Source: Chloroflexota bacterium
Lineage (GTDB): Bacteria > Chloroflexota > Dehalococcoidia > SHYM01
Assembly (NCBI GenBank): GCA_016199375.1
Contig: JACQGV010000017.1
Location: forward strand, 1-6,764
Direction of reading: 5' to 3'
DNA length: 6,764 nucleotides
Below, one piece after another: positions 1-6,031 of this stretch. Position numbers and translations under genes: made by a program. How positions within the stretch are numbered: the first letter of the stretch is position 1; the number at the start of each line of letters is the position of its first letter. The notes under the pieces were generated by a model. It had not been told where the DNA came from, did not search any database, and was given only the letters and a program-made list of their open reading frames with translations.

Positions 1-1259
1 CTGCCCTTGCCCTCCAGCCGGGCCAGCTGGCCTTGCAAGGTCCGGCGCAGGCGGAGCGGCTCGCGGGACAGCTCCCGGACGCCGGCGGGAGAGAGGGAGC
101 CGGCGGCGGCGCGGTCCAGATAACGCTGGAGGCACTGGTCCAACCTCTGGACCTGCTCCCTTAGCGCCCGCTGCTGGGCGGCCCCCGCGGACGGCGCGAG
201 GGGCGCCGCGGCCGGCTGATCCAGGGACGCGAGCCGGCCCAGCTCATCCCGCACGGCGGCCTCCAGCCCCTTCATTTCATAGCTGCTTTGCGGGCAGGGG
301 AGGGCGCCGCGGCGCTGGCAGCGATAGTACCCTTCAGCGCCCGCGCCGGTCCGGCCCGCGCGCCGGCGCACCGCCGTAAGACGGCCCCGACACCCGCCGC
401 AGTAGAGCAGCCCCGACAGCAGGTAGCGGCTGCCCGGTCCGTGGCGTCCCCGCTGTCCCTGGGCCCTGAGCCGCTCCTGGGTGGCCTGGAAAAGCTCCGG
501 CTCCACCAGGCGCGGGAGGCTGCCCGGGATGCGGATGCCGAAGCGGCGGTAGGTGCCCAGGTAGGTCCGGTTCCGCAGCAGGTCGCGGACGGCGATGACG
601 CTCCAGGCGCCCTTGCTCCTGGTGGGCACCCGGTCGGTATTGAGCTGGTTGACGATCCGCCGCAGCCCCAGCCCACGCTGCGCGTAGAGAGAGAAGATGC
701 GTTTTACCGTCTCCGCCTCGTCAGGGACGGCCTGGAAGCGGCCGCCGGGGTCGAGCCGATAGCCGTAGGCCGGGCGCCCCAGGCCCAGGCCGCGCAGGGC
801 GCGCCGCTCCATCCCCTCGCGGACCCGCCGGCGCCGGAGGGAGCGCTCCCGCTCCTTCGCCCAGCCCCTGAGCACCACGAGCAGAGGGTCACCGACAGTA
901 TGGGAGGCCACCAGCACCGCCGCCCCCCGGTGCTCCACCTCCAGCAGGCGACGAGCGATCTCCTTGGTGGTCGGCGCCAGCAGCGTGAGGTCGGCGACCA
1001 CTACCTGGCCATACTCGCCGGGGCTGGCATCCAGCCGCTCCAGGAGCCTGAGGAAGGCGCGGCCCTCCTGGCCACCTCGCGGTCTCTCGACAAAGGAGGC
1101 GACAAGCTGGTGACCGTGCTGCCCGCAGAGGAGACGCAGGGCCTGTTCCTGCTCCTCCAGCGTCAACCCCGAGCGCCCGCCGGCATCGCCGGGGCCCGGG
1201 GTCATGCGGGCTGGCGGGGCGGTGGCCCGGGGCGCCCGCAGGTATCCCAACGCCTTCAC
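1..1259 (-). CDS. Serine-recombinase-family protein with a degenerate catalytic site (partial, C-terminus off left edge)
   Basis: The visible 419 residues have the layout of a large serine recombinase. A resolvase-like fold spans about 2-145. A Recombinase DNA-binding domain spans about 160-265 (GRPAYGYRLD, then ETVKRIFSLYAQRGLGLRRIVNQLN). A zinc beta-ribbon spans about 278-337 (C287, C290, C314, C322), and a helical, probably coiled-coil, region begins near 360. Active members cut and rejoin DNA through a serine in a Y-x-R-V-S motif. Here that motif reads YLRAP, with proline at the serine position and an Ala/Pro/Gly-rich stretch (about 9-30) where the S-T-x-E-Q loop should be. The usual D-R-L-x-R is DLTLLA, so both arginines are gone. 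R8, R67 and D90 seem retained. It is therefore probably unable to recombine DNA. The start is GTG, forced by an in-frame TAG at 1265-1263. No clear ribosome site is seen, so translation is probably coupled to the upstream zinc-ribbon gene. The family call is firm; the cellular role is unknown. Confidence 0.85.
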   Translation of the reverse strand, partial: MKALGYLRAPRATAPPARMTPGPGDAGGRSGLTLEEQEQALRLLCGQHGHQLVASFVERPRGGQEGRAFLRLLERLDASPGEYGQVVVADLTLLAPTTKEIARRLLEVEHRGAAVLVASHTVGDPLLVVLRGWAKERERSLRRRRVREGMERRALRGLGLGRPAYGYRLDPGGRFQAVPDEAETVKRIFSLYAQRGLGLRRIVNQLNTDRVPTRSKGAWSVIAVRDLLRNRTYLGTYRRFGIRIPGSLPRLVEPELFQATQERLRAQGQRGRHGPGSRYLLSGLLYCGGCRGRLTAVRRRAGRTGAGAEGYYRCQRRGALPCPQSSYEMKGLEAAVRDELGRLASLDQPAAAPLAPSAGAAQQRALREQVQRLDQCLQRYLDRAAAGSLSPAGVRELSREPLRLRRTLQGQLARLEGKG

Positions 1260-1262
1260 ATT

Positions 1263-1964
1263 CTATGCCACATGGAGGATGCGACCGCAACTGGAGCAAG
1301 TGACGGTCTCCGTGCCGCTGCGGGCCCGCTGGACTTCCGTCATCGAGAGGCTCACCCGGCAGACCTGACAGACGCCGCGGGCCACCATGGCGACCGCCCG
1401 CCCTTGTTTGACAGCCCGCAGGTCTTCGTAGAGTCTGAGGGAGCGCGGGTCCAGGGCGGCGGCCCGCTCCTGGCGCTGCGCCTGCAGGGCCTCCAGCTCC
1501 GCCCCGAGCGCCCGCTGCTGGCGCTGCAGCTCCGCCTGCTCCTGGCGCCAGGCGGCCTCCGCCTCCGCCAGGGCGGCCTCGGCCGCCTTCACCCGCTGGC
1601 GCGCCGCGTCGGCGGCCTCCATGGACTCCAGGAGCGTGTCCTCCCGCTGGCCGGTGAGCGACTTGAGATGGCTGACCTCGCTCTGGAGGTCCACCAGCTC
1701 TTTAGGTATGCGCACGGAGCCCCCATAGAGCTTTTTTTCCAGGGGCGCCAGGCGCGCGCTCATGTCCTCCAGCTCCATCTCCAGGTCGCGGCGGTGGCTC
1801 TCCGCCTCCTTCAGGACGCCCTGGGCTGCAGCCAGGGCCTCCCGGGCCTCGCGCAGGGCCGCGCTCTCGCCCAGTCGCCCCTCCACGTCCTGAAGAGTCT
1901 GGCTCTTGGCGGCGATTTCCAGGTCTAGAGCCTGGAGGTCATAAAGACGGGCGGTGCTGGCCAC
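1263..1964 (-). CDS. Coiled-coil C4-type zinc-ribbon protein (zf-RING_7/DUF164 family)
   Basis: This 233-residue protein has a long N-terminal antiparallel coiled coil (about 5-170, rich in Ala, Glu, Gln, Leu and Arg) and a C-terminal C4 zinc ribbon with C199-x2-C202 and C223-x2-C226. The family signature KLYGGSVRIPKEL lies at 78-90, in the turn region of the hairpin, and length and order match the family. Studied relatives include Helicobacter HP0958, which binds flagellin mRNA and the sigma54 factor, and Chlamydia CT398. In most bacteria the family is an uncharacterised nucleic-acid- or protein-binding adaptor, so no specific role is assigned here. The start is GTG, with AGGAG four bases upstream, and no ATG lies nearby in frame. 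It is the first gene of a minus-strand pair, and its stop lies three bases before the start of the recombinase-like gene in the same frame. Confidence 0.9.
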   Translation of the reverse strand: MASTARLYDLQALDLEIAAKSQTLQDVEGRLGESAALREAREALAAAQGVLKEAESHRRDLEMELEDMSARLAPLEKKLYGGSVRIPKELVDLQSEVSHLKSLTGQREDTLLESMEAADAARQRVKAAEAALAEAEAAWRQEQAELQRQQRALGAELEALQAQRQERAAALDPRSLRLYEDLRAVKQGRAVAMVARGVCQVCRVSLSMTEVQRARSGTETVTCSSCGRILHVA

Positions 1965-1968
1965 GGAA

Positions 1969-1973
1969 CTCCT
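1969..1973 (-). promoter_or_regulatory. Ribosome binding site supporting the GTG start of the zinc-ribbon gene
   Basis: AGGAG on the minus strand lies four bases upstream of the GTG at 1964-1962. It decides the start of the zinc-ribbon gene, which has no nearby ATG. Confidence 0.6.
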
Positions 1974-2030
1974 GAGGACGCCCCTTAGTTATGCGGGCCC
2001 CACTCCTGGGCGGGAGCGGAGGCCAGGCCC

Positions 2031-2039
2031 AGTATATCA
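2031..2039 (-). promoter_or_regulatory. Candidate extended -10 promoter for the zinc-ribbon/recombinase unit
   Basis: The minus strand reads TGATATACT, an extended -10 element (TG-n-TATACT, five of six bases matching TATAAT). The predicted transcript start is near 2024, leaving a leader of about 60 bases before the GTG at 1964. The hexamer at the -35 distance (AGGTCT, 2059-2054) is poor, as is common for extended -10 promoters. A TTGACC at 2049-2044 is too close to act as its -35. The divergent gene arrangement calls for a promoter here, but the site is unproven. Confidence 0.4.
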
Positions 2040-2123
2040 GCGGGGTCAACGGGAGACCTAGCACCGCACCCCGCCGCCGGGCCGCCCGCCGACCTGTCCT
2101 GCCCCCACCCTTGCGCGACAACG

Positions 2124-2129
2124 TATGCT
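2124..2129 (+). promoter_or_regulatory. Weak candidate -10 element upstream of tpiA
   Basis: TATGCT lies in the relatively AT-rich patch of the divergent region, 84 bases before the tpiA start. No good -35 hexamer lies 16-18 bases upstream; the sequence there is C-rich. It is listed because a plus-strand promoter must lie somewhere in 1965-2212 if tpiA is first in its operon, and this is the best match seen. Confidence 0.25.
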
Positions 2130-2136
2130 TAGGGGT

Positions 2137-2150
2137 GACGCCCCGGCGTC
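2137..2150. repeat. Short perfect inverted repeat in the tpiA leader
   Basis: GACGCC and GGCGTC form a perfect six-base dyad around a CC centre. It lies just downstream of the candidate -10 at 2124-2129 and 63 bases before the tpiA start, so it could be an operator or a leader hairpin. An alternative hairpin pairs GGGG (2132-2135) with CCCC (2141-2144). In GC-rich DNA a dyad of this size may be chance. Confidence 0.25.
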
Positions 2151-2202
2151 GAACGCATTCTCCGGAACCCAAGGGACGCCGCTGACGCTCAGCCCTGCGC
2201 AC

Positions 2203-2208
2203 AGGAGG
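2203..2208 (+). promoter_or_regulatory. Strong ribosome binding site of tpiA
   Basis: A full AGGAGG lies four bases before the ATG at 2213. It is the best Shine-Dalgarno sequence in the window, consistent with strong expression of a glycolytic enzyme, and it fixes the tpiA start. Confidence 0.75.
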
Positions 2209-2212
2209 GACC

Positions 2213-2974
2213 ATGCGCACCCCCCTTATCGCCGCCAACTGGAAGATGAACGGGACCCTGGACGAGACCGGCCAGCTCATCAGGGCCATGCGCCCAGGCC
2301 TGGACGCCATATCCGGGGTCGAGGTGCTGATCTGCCCTCCCTCCCTGGCCATCACCGTGGCCCGGGTGGCGGTGAAAGGCTCAGCCATCAAGCTGGGTGT
2401 CCAGAACATGTTCTACGAGGACAAGGGGGCCTACACCGGCGAGCTCTCGCCCCTCATGCTGAAGGGCGTATGCGACTACGTCATCGTCGGGCACTCCGAG
2501 CGCCGCCAGTACTTCCACGAGGACGATGCCATCGTCAACCGCAAGCTCCAGGCCGCCCGGCGCCACGGCCTGAGGCCGGTACTCTGCGTGGGCGAGGCGC
2601 TGGAGCAGCGCGAGAAGGGCCAGACTGACGAGTTCATAGTCGGCCAGCTCCGTCAGGACCTCGCGGGGGTGGAGGCGGCACCCGGCCTGGTTATCGCCTA
2701 CGAGCCGGTCTGGGCCATCGGCACCGGCAGGCCCGCCACCGGCGCCGCCGCCGACGAGGTCTGCGGCCTCATCCGCCGCACCGTCGCCGACACCTGGGGA
2801 GCGGCCGCCGCCGAGGGGCTGCGGGTCTTGTACGGCGGCAGCGTCACCGGGGCCAACGCGGGCGAGTTCCTGGCGCAGCCGGAGATAGACGGCGCGTTGG
2901 TGGGCGGGGCCAGCCTCAAGCCGGCTGAGTTCGTGGCCATCGTCCAGGCGGCGGCCCGCGCCCGGCCTGCCTGA
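2213..2974 (+). CDS. tpiA: Triosephosphate isomerase
   Basis: This cytoplasmic enzyme interconverts dihydroxyacetone phosphate and glyceraldehyde 3-phosphate in glycolysis and gluconeogenesis. The protein has 253 residues, the usual family size, and is a complete TIM barrel. N9 and K11 of the substrate-binding motif AANWKMN are present, as are the electrophile H94 in VGHSERR and the catalytic base E164 in AYEPVWAIGTG. The flexible phosphate-gripping loop 6 follows E164, then YGGS (207-210) and the phosphate-binding GG (231-232). No key residue is missing. The ATG start is set by an AGGAGG site and places the NWK motif at the expected distance from the N-terminus. The gene is first in a plus-strand string and its stop lies five bases before miaA. 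Nothing about it suggests horizontal transfer. Confidence 0.98.
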   Translation: MRTPLIAANWKMNGTLDETGQLIRAMRPGLDAISGVEVLICPPSLAITVARVAVKGSAIKLGVQNMFYEDKGAYTGELSPLMLKGVCDYVIVGHSERRQYFHEDDAIVNRKLQAARRHGLRPVLCVGEALEQREKGQTDEFIVGQLRQDLAGVEAAPGLVIAYEPVWAIGTGRPATGAAADEVCGLIRRTVADTWGAAAAEGLRVLYGGSVTGANAGEFLAQPEIDGALVGGASLKPAEFVAIVQAAARARPA

Positions 2975-2979
2975 CCGGC

Positions 2980-3936
2980 GTGGGCGCCACCGCGCGTCCC
3001 CTGGTCGCCATCGTCGGGCCCACGGCCGTGGGCAAGAGCGACCTGGCCCTGCGGCTGGCCCTGAAGTTTGGGGGTGAGATCGTCTCCGCCGACAGCCGCC
3101 AGGTCTATCGCGGGATGGACATCGGCACCGCCAAGCCGACCCCGGAGCAGCGGCGGCTCGTCCCCCATCACCTGGTGGATATCCTGGAGCCCGACCAGGA
3201 GTTCAGCCTGGCGACGTTCCTGCTCTTGGCCCGCCGGGCCATCCGCTCCATCCGTCGCCGCGGCGGCCTGCCGGTGGTGGCGGGCGGCAGCGGCCAGTAC
3301 CTGTGGGCCCTGCTGGAGCGCTGGCGGCCGCCAGGCGCAGCGCCCGACCGCCCTCTACGCCGCGAGCTGGAACGCCGTCTGGCGGCGGCGGGCCTGGCGC
3401 CCCTGGTCGAGGAGCTGGCGCGCCTCGCCCCCGCGGTCGCTCGCCGCCTCGACCGCCGCAATCCGCGCCGGGTCCTGCGGGCCCTGGAGCTGGCCCTGGG
3501 CGGGGGGGCGCCACGGCCGCGGCGCCCTGAGCGGCCCCTGCCTGGGGGCACTTTCCTCATCGGCCTCACCCTGCCGCGCTCCGAGCTCTACCGCCGCATT
3601 GACGAGCGGGTAGACGGGATGGTGCGGTCGGGCCTGGTCGAGGAGGTGCGGCGCCTGCTGGAGCGCTGCGGGCCCACCACGCCGGTCCTGGGCAGCCTGG
3701 GCTACGGTCAGCTCGCCGCCTATCTCCAGGGACGCTTCACCCACGATGAGGCCCTGAGGCGCATCAAGAGCGCCACCCACCGCTTCGCCCGCCAGCAGCA
3801 CAACTGGTTCCGCCTCAGCGACCCCCGTATCCGCTGGTATAATGCCGACGAGGGTGGCCTCAGGAGCGCCCTCAGCGATGTGGCAGCGTTCCTCGCTGAG
3901 ACCGCCCGGGCGCGGCCGCTGCCGGCCACGTCATAG
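2980..3936 (+). CDS. miaA: tRNA dimethylallyltransferase (tRNA A37 isopentenyltransferase)
   Basis: MiaA transfers a dimethylallyl group from DMAPP to N6 of adenosine 37 in tRNAs reading UNN codons, which steadies codon-anticodon pairing. The protein has 318 residues, normal for the family. The P-loop GPTAVGKS lies at 13-20. D38 in SADSRQVYRGMDIGTAKP is the expected catalytic base. VPHHLVDILEP follows at 61-71. GGSGQYLWALLE (102-113) corresponds to the usual GGTGLYL, with serine for threonine. LGYGQL (240-245) and the tRNA-contacting ATHRFARQQHNWFR (265-278) complete the fold. The start is GTG, because no ATG precedes the P-loop. No ribosome site is obvious, and with only five bases from the tpiA stop, translation is probably coupled to tpiA. 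The reading frame is intact. Confidence 0.96.
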   Translation: MGATARPLVAIVGPTAVGKSDLALRLALKFGGEIVSADSRQVYRGMDIGTAKPTPEQRRLVPHHLVDILEPDQEFSLATFLLLARRAIRSIRRRGGLPVVAGGSGQYLWALLERWRPPGAAPDRPLRRELERRLAAAGLAPLVEELARLAPAVARRLDRRNPRRVLRALELALGGGAPRPRRPERPLPGGTFLIGLTLPRSELYRRIDERVDGMVRSGLVEEVRRLLERCGPTTPVLGSLGYGQLAAYLQGRFTHDEALRRIKSATHRFARQQHNWFRLSDPRIRWYNADEGGLRSALSDVAAFLAETARARPLPATS

Positions 3937-3958
3937 GCTCAGCCCTGGGCCGGCGAAC

Positions 3959-3962
3959 AGGA
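3959..3962 (+). promoter_or_regulatory. Ribosome binding site of dapF
   Basis: AGGA lies seven bases before the ATG at 3970. It is modest but well spaced, and gives dapF its own translation start in the 33-base gap after miaA. Confidence 0.5.
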
Positions 3963-3969
3963 CTTAGAC

Positions 3970-4830
3970 ATGGAGCTCACTTTTACCAAGCTCCACGGCA
4001 CCGGCAACGACTTCGTCCTGGTGGACGCCCGCCGCCGCCAGGCCGACTGGCCGCAGCTCGCGGCCCGGCTGTGCGACCGCCACCTGGGCATCGGCGCCGA
4101 TGGCCTCATCCTGGTGCTGCCCTCCCGGCGGGCCGACTTCCGCATGCGTATCTTCAACCCCGATGGCTCCGAGGCCGAGATGTGCGGCAACGGCATCCGC
4201 TGCTTCGCCAAGTTCGTGGTGGAGGAGCTGCTCCAGGAGCGCGACCATCCGCAGCTCACGGTCGAGAGCATGGCCGGCGTCCATGAACTGCGCCTCACCG
4301 CCAGGAGCGGCCGCGTCGAACAGGTCCGGGTCTCCATGGGGGCCCCGGAGCTCCGGCCCGACCGCCTGCCCATGGCCCTGCCGCCGGGCCCGGCCCCGGT
4401 GGAAGGGCCGGTGATGGACTACCCCGTGAGCGTGGCCGGGCGGCCCCTGCGCCTCACCTGTCTCTCCATGGGCAACCCCCACGCCGTCCATTTCGAGGAG
4501 GCGTCCCTGGCTGGCTTCCCCCTGCGAGAGGTGGGCCCCCAGGTGGAGCACCTGGCCCTCTTCCCCAAGCGGGTCAACTTCGAGGTCGTCCGCGTCCGCG
4601 ACCGCGCCCACCTGGAGGCCGCCGTCTGGGAGCGCGGCGCCGGCCCCACGCTGGCCTGCGGAACCGGCGCTTGCGCGGCCGTCGTCGCCGCCCGGCTCCA
4701 CGGCTGGGTGGACGACGCTGTGGAGGTAATGCTGCCTGGCGGCGCCCTGAGCATCACCTGGCCAGGCCGCGGCGAGGTCATCCTGGAAGGGCCGGCCGTC
4801 AGGGTCTTCAGCGGCACCTGGAGCGGCTAG
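3970..4830 (+). CDS. dapF: Diaminopimelate epimerase
   Basis: This cytoplasmic, cofactor-independent epimerase converts LL-diaminopimelate to the meso form, the precursor of lysine and, where present, of peptidoglycan cross-links. The 286-residue protein has the expected two-lobed fold. Both catalytic cysteines are present: C72 in EMCGNGIRC and C230 in ERGAGPTLACGTGACA. The N-terminal KLHGTGNDFVLVD (7-19), RHLGIGADG (37-45), FNPDGSEAE (62-70) and MGNPHAV (167-173) motifs are all in place, as is the PKRVNFEVV strand. Start is ATG with AGGA at 3959-3962. It follows miaA by 33 bases with no terminator visible between them, so it is probably in the same transcript. If the host is a wall-less Dehalococcoidia-type bacterium, its role would be lysine synthesis alone; that depends on an unproven taxonomic guess. 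Confidence 0.97.
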   Translation: MELTFTKLHGTGNDFVLVDARRRQADWPQLAARLCDRHLGIGADGLILVLPSRRADFRMRIFNPDGSEAEMCGNGIRCFAKFVVEELLQERDHPQLTVESMAGVHELRLTARSGRVEQVRVSMGAPELRPDRLPMALPPGPAPVEGPVMDYPVSVAGRPLRLTCLSMGNPHAVHFEEASLAGFPLREVGPQVEHLALFPKRVNFEVVRVRDRAHLEAAVWERGAGPTLACGTGACAAVVAARLHGWVDDAVEVMLPGGALSITWPGRGEVILEGPAVRVFSGTWSG

Positions 4831-4842
4831 AGCCCTCTCTCC

Positions 4843-4871
4843 TTGTAGCGCCACCCACCGCTGCCTATAAT
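4843..4871 (+). promoter_or_regulatory. Sigma70-type promoter for the membrane protein/oxidoreductase unit
   Basis: TTGTAG (4843-4848) and a perfect TATAAT (4866-4871) are separated by exactly 17 bases in the 103-base gap after dapF. Transcription would begin near 4878, giving a leader of about 55 bases before the TTG start at 4934. The -35 matches consensus in its first three bases only. It is the best promoter in the window and marks the following two genes as a separate unit. Confidence 0.7.
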
Positions 4872-4893
4872 CCCTTGTCAACGGCCCTATTCG

Positions 4894-4909
4894 GCCGGGC
4901 GAAACCGGC
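4894..4909 (+). other. Small hairpin in the leader of the flippase-like gene
   Basis: GCCGG and CCGGC form a five-base perfect stem around the loop GCGAAA, inside the predicted untranslated leader and ending 24 bases before the TTG start. No T-run follows, so it is not a classical terminator. It could affect mRNA stability or ribosome access, or be a chance product of high GC. Confidence 0.3.
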
Positions 4910-4933
4910 GCCGGAAAGTTTGAGCGTCTCTAT

Positions 4934-6031
4934 TTGCTAACACGCTGGCGTCTCTGGCTGGGACTGGCGGTCACCGCCCTGTTTCTGGGGCTCTTCCTGT
5001 TCTTCATAGACCTGGCGGGGATGGCCCGGGCGCTGCGCCAGGCCAACTACTGGTACATGCTCCCCGCGGTGGCAGTGTACTTCGGAGGGGTGGCGGTCCG
5101 GGCCGTGCGTTGGGCCCTGGTGCTGGGGCCCGTGAAGCCGGTGAGCCCGGCCCGTTTGTTTCCGGTGGTGGTGATTGGCTTCACCGCCAACAACGTCCTG
5201 CCCGCCCGGCTGGGGGAGTTCGTTCGCGCCTATCTGCTCGGCCAGCGGGAGGGGATGAGCAAGACCGTGGCCCTGGGCACGGTGGCGGTGGACCGGCTCT
5301 TCGATGGGCTGGCGCTGTTGGCCTTCTTTTTCATCGCCGTGCTCCTCATCCCCGGCGTCCATTGGGCCCAGGACCCGGTCATTATCAATGTAGTGCGCAT
5401 TACCGCCGGCATCTTCGGCGGCGTGGCGCTTTTCTTCCTGGCGCTGGTCATCTTCCCTCGCCATGCCCAGCGCTGGGGCGCCCGCGTCCTGCAAGTCATG
5501 ACAAGGGCCATCCTGTGGCTTCCCCTGGGTCCGGGGCGGCGGCCCGTCCTGATGTTCGAGGGGCGGATCGAGGGCCTGGTGACCCTGTTCCTGCAGGGAC
5601 TCGAGATGATGCGGAGCCCCTGGCGAGTGAGCCTGGCGCTGGCCCTCTCCCTCGCTATCTGGACTGCCGAAGCCGCAATGTTCCTTTTTATCGCCCTGGG
5701 CTTCGGCATCCACCTGCCGTTCACAGTCATGCTGCTGGCCACCGCCACCTCCAACCTCATTACCACAGTGCCCTCTTCCCAGGGCGGCGTCGGCCCCTTC
5801 GAGGGTGTCCTGGTGGGGACGCTGGCCCTCTTCGGGGTGGCGTCGGGCCTGGCCGGCGCCTTCGCAGTGGCCCTCCACGCCGCCCTCCTGGTGCCGGTGA
5901 CTCTGCTGGGATTCGTCTTGCTCTGGGCCGAGCACATCAGGTGGCGTGATCTCTTCGCGCCCCTGGCGAAGCCCTCTGCTGGGAATAGAGTGGCCCCATC
6001 TAACCCCGGAGAAAGGCGGCCCGAGGGATGA
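4934..6031 (+). CDS. Flippase-like integral membrane protein (LPG synthase TM / UPF0104 family)
   Basis: This 365-residue inner-membrane protein has about eight hydrophobic helices, near 7-27, 41-60, 74-90, 122-142, 152-174, 232-256, 260-280 and 290-334 (probably two in the last stretch). Family hallmarks are NNVLPARLGEFVRAYLLG (86-103), DRLFDGLALLAFF (120-132) and the late SSQGGVGPFEG (281-291). The family covers the membrane half of lysylphosphatidylglycerol synthase (MprF), YbhN and archaeal AglD, linked to moving or modifying lipids and polyprenol-linked sugars. There is no C-terminal aminoacyl-transfer domain, so it is not a full MprF; the substrate is unknown. The start is TTG without a good ribosome site. 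It is preferred because the only in-frame codons upstream before a TAA (4868-4870) are not usual starts, and the next ATG (residue 30) would remove the first helix. It has its own promoter and overlaps the next gene by four bases. Confidence 0.88.
   Translation: MLTRWRLWLGLAVTALFLGLFLFFIDLAGMARALRQANYWYMLPAVAVYFGGVAVRAVRWALVLGPVKPVSPARLFPVVVIGFTANNVLPARLGEFVRAYLLGQREGMSKTVALGTVAVDRLFDGLALLAFFFIAVLLIPGVHWAQDPVIINVVRITAGIFGGVALFFLALVIFPRHAQRWGARVLQVMTRAILWLPLGPGRRPVLMFEGRIEGLVTLFLQGLEMMRSPWRVSLALALSLAIWTAEAAMFLFIALGFGIHLPFTVMLLATATSNLITTVPSSQGGVGPFEGVLVGTLALFGVASGLAGAFAVALHAALLVPVTLLGFVLLWAEHIRWRDLFAPLAKPSAGNRVAPSNPGERRPEG

Noticed and set aside
1..1259. Prophage or integrative element end marked by a serine integrase
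   Set aside because: No phage or conjugation genes, direct repeats or attachment-like sequences are visible, the catalytic residues are missing, and the neighbours are housekeeping genes. The region left of the window is unseen, so this is not excluded absolutely.
1170..1259. A frameshift hiding an intact catalytic motif at the recombinase N-terminus
   Set aside because: Reading the other two minus-strand frames shows no V-S-T/S-x-x-Q motif, and the independent loss of the D-R-L-x-R arginines about 80 residues later is not explained by one indel.
889..1299. Minus-strand open frames at 272-676, 704-892 and 889-1299
   Set aside because: They are out-of-frame shadows. The continuous frame from GTG at 1259 to the left edge carries the recombinase motifs.
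288..1928. A 546-codon open frame on the plus strand across the left third
   Set aside because: It lies antisense to the zinc-ribbon and recombinase genes, which have clear family motifs. Its translation is low-complexity Ala/Gly/Pro/Arg/Gln, a typical GC-rich shadow.
1991..2185. A possible 64-residue plus-strand protein in the divergent region
   Set aside because: It has no ribosome site, an Arg/Pro-rich composition and no recognisable motif, and it crosses the likely promoters of both flanking genes.
4831..4933. Rho-independent terminator after dapF
   Set aside because: The only stem (4894-4909) is short, has no T-run and lies downstream of the predicted transcript start of the next unit.
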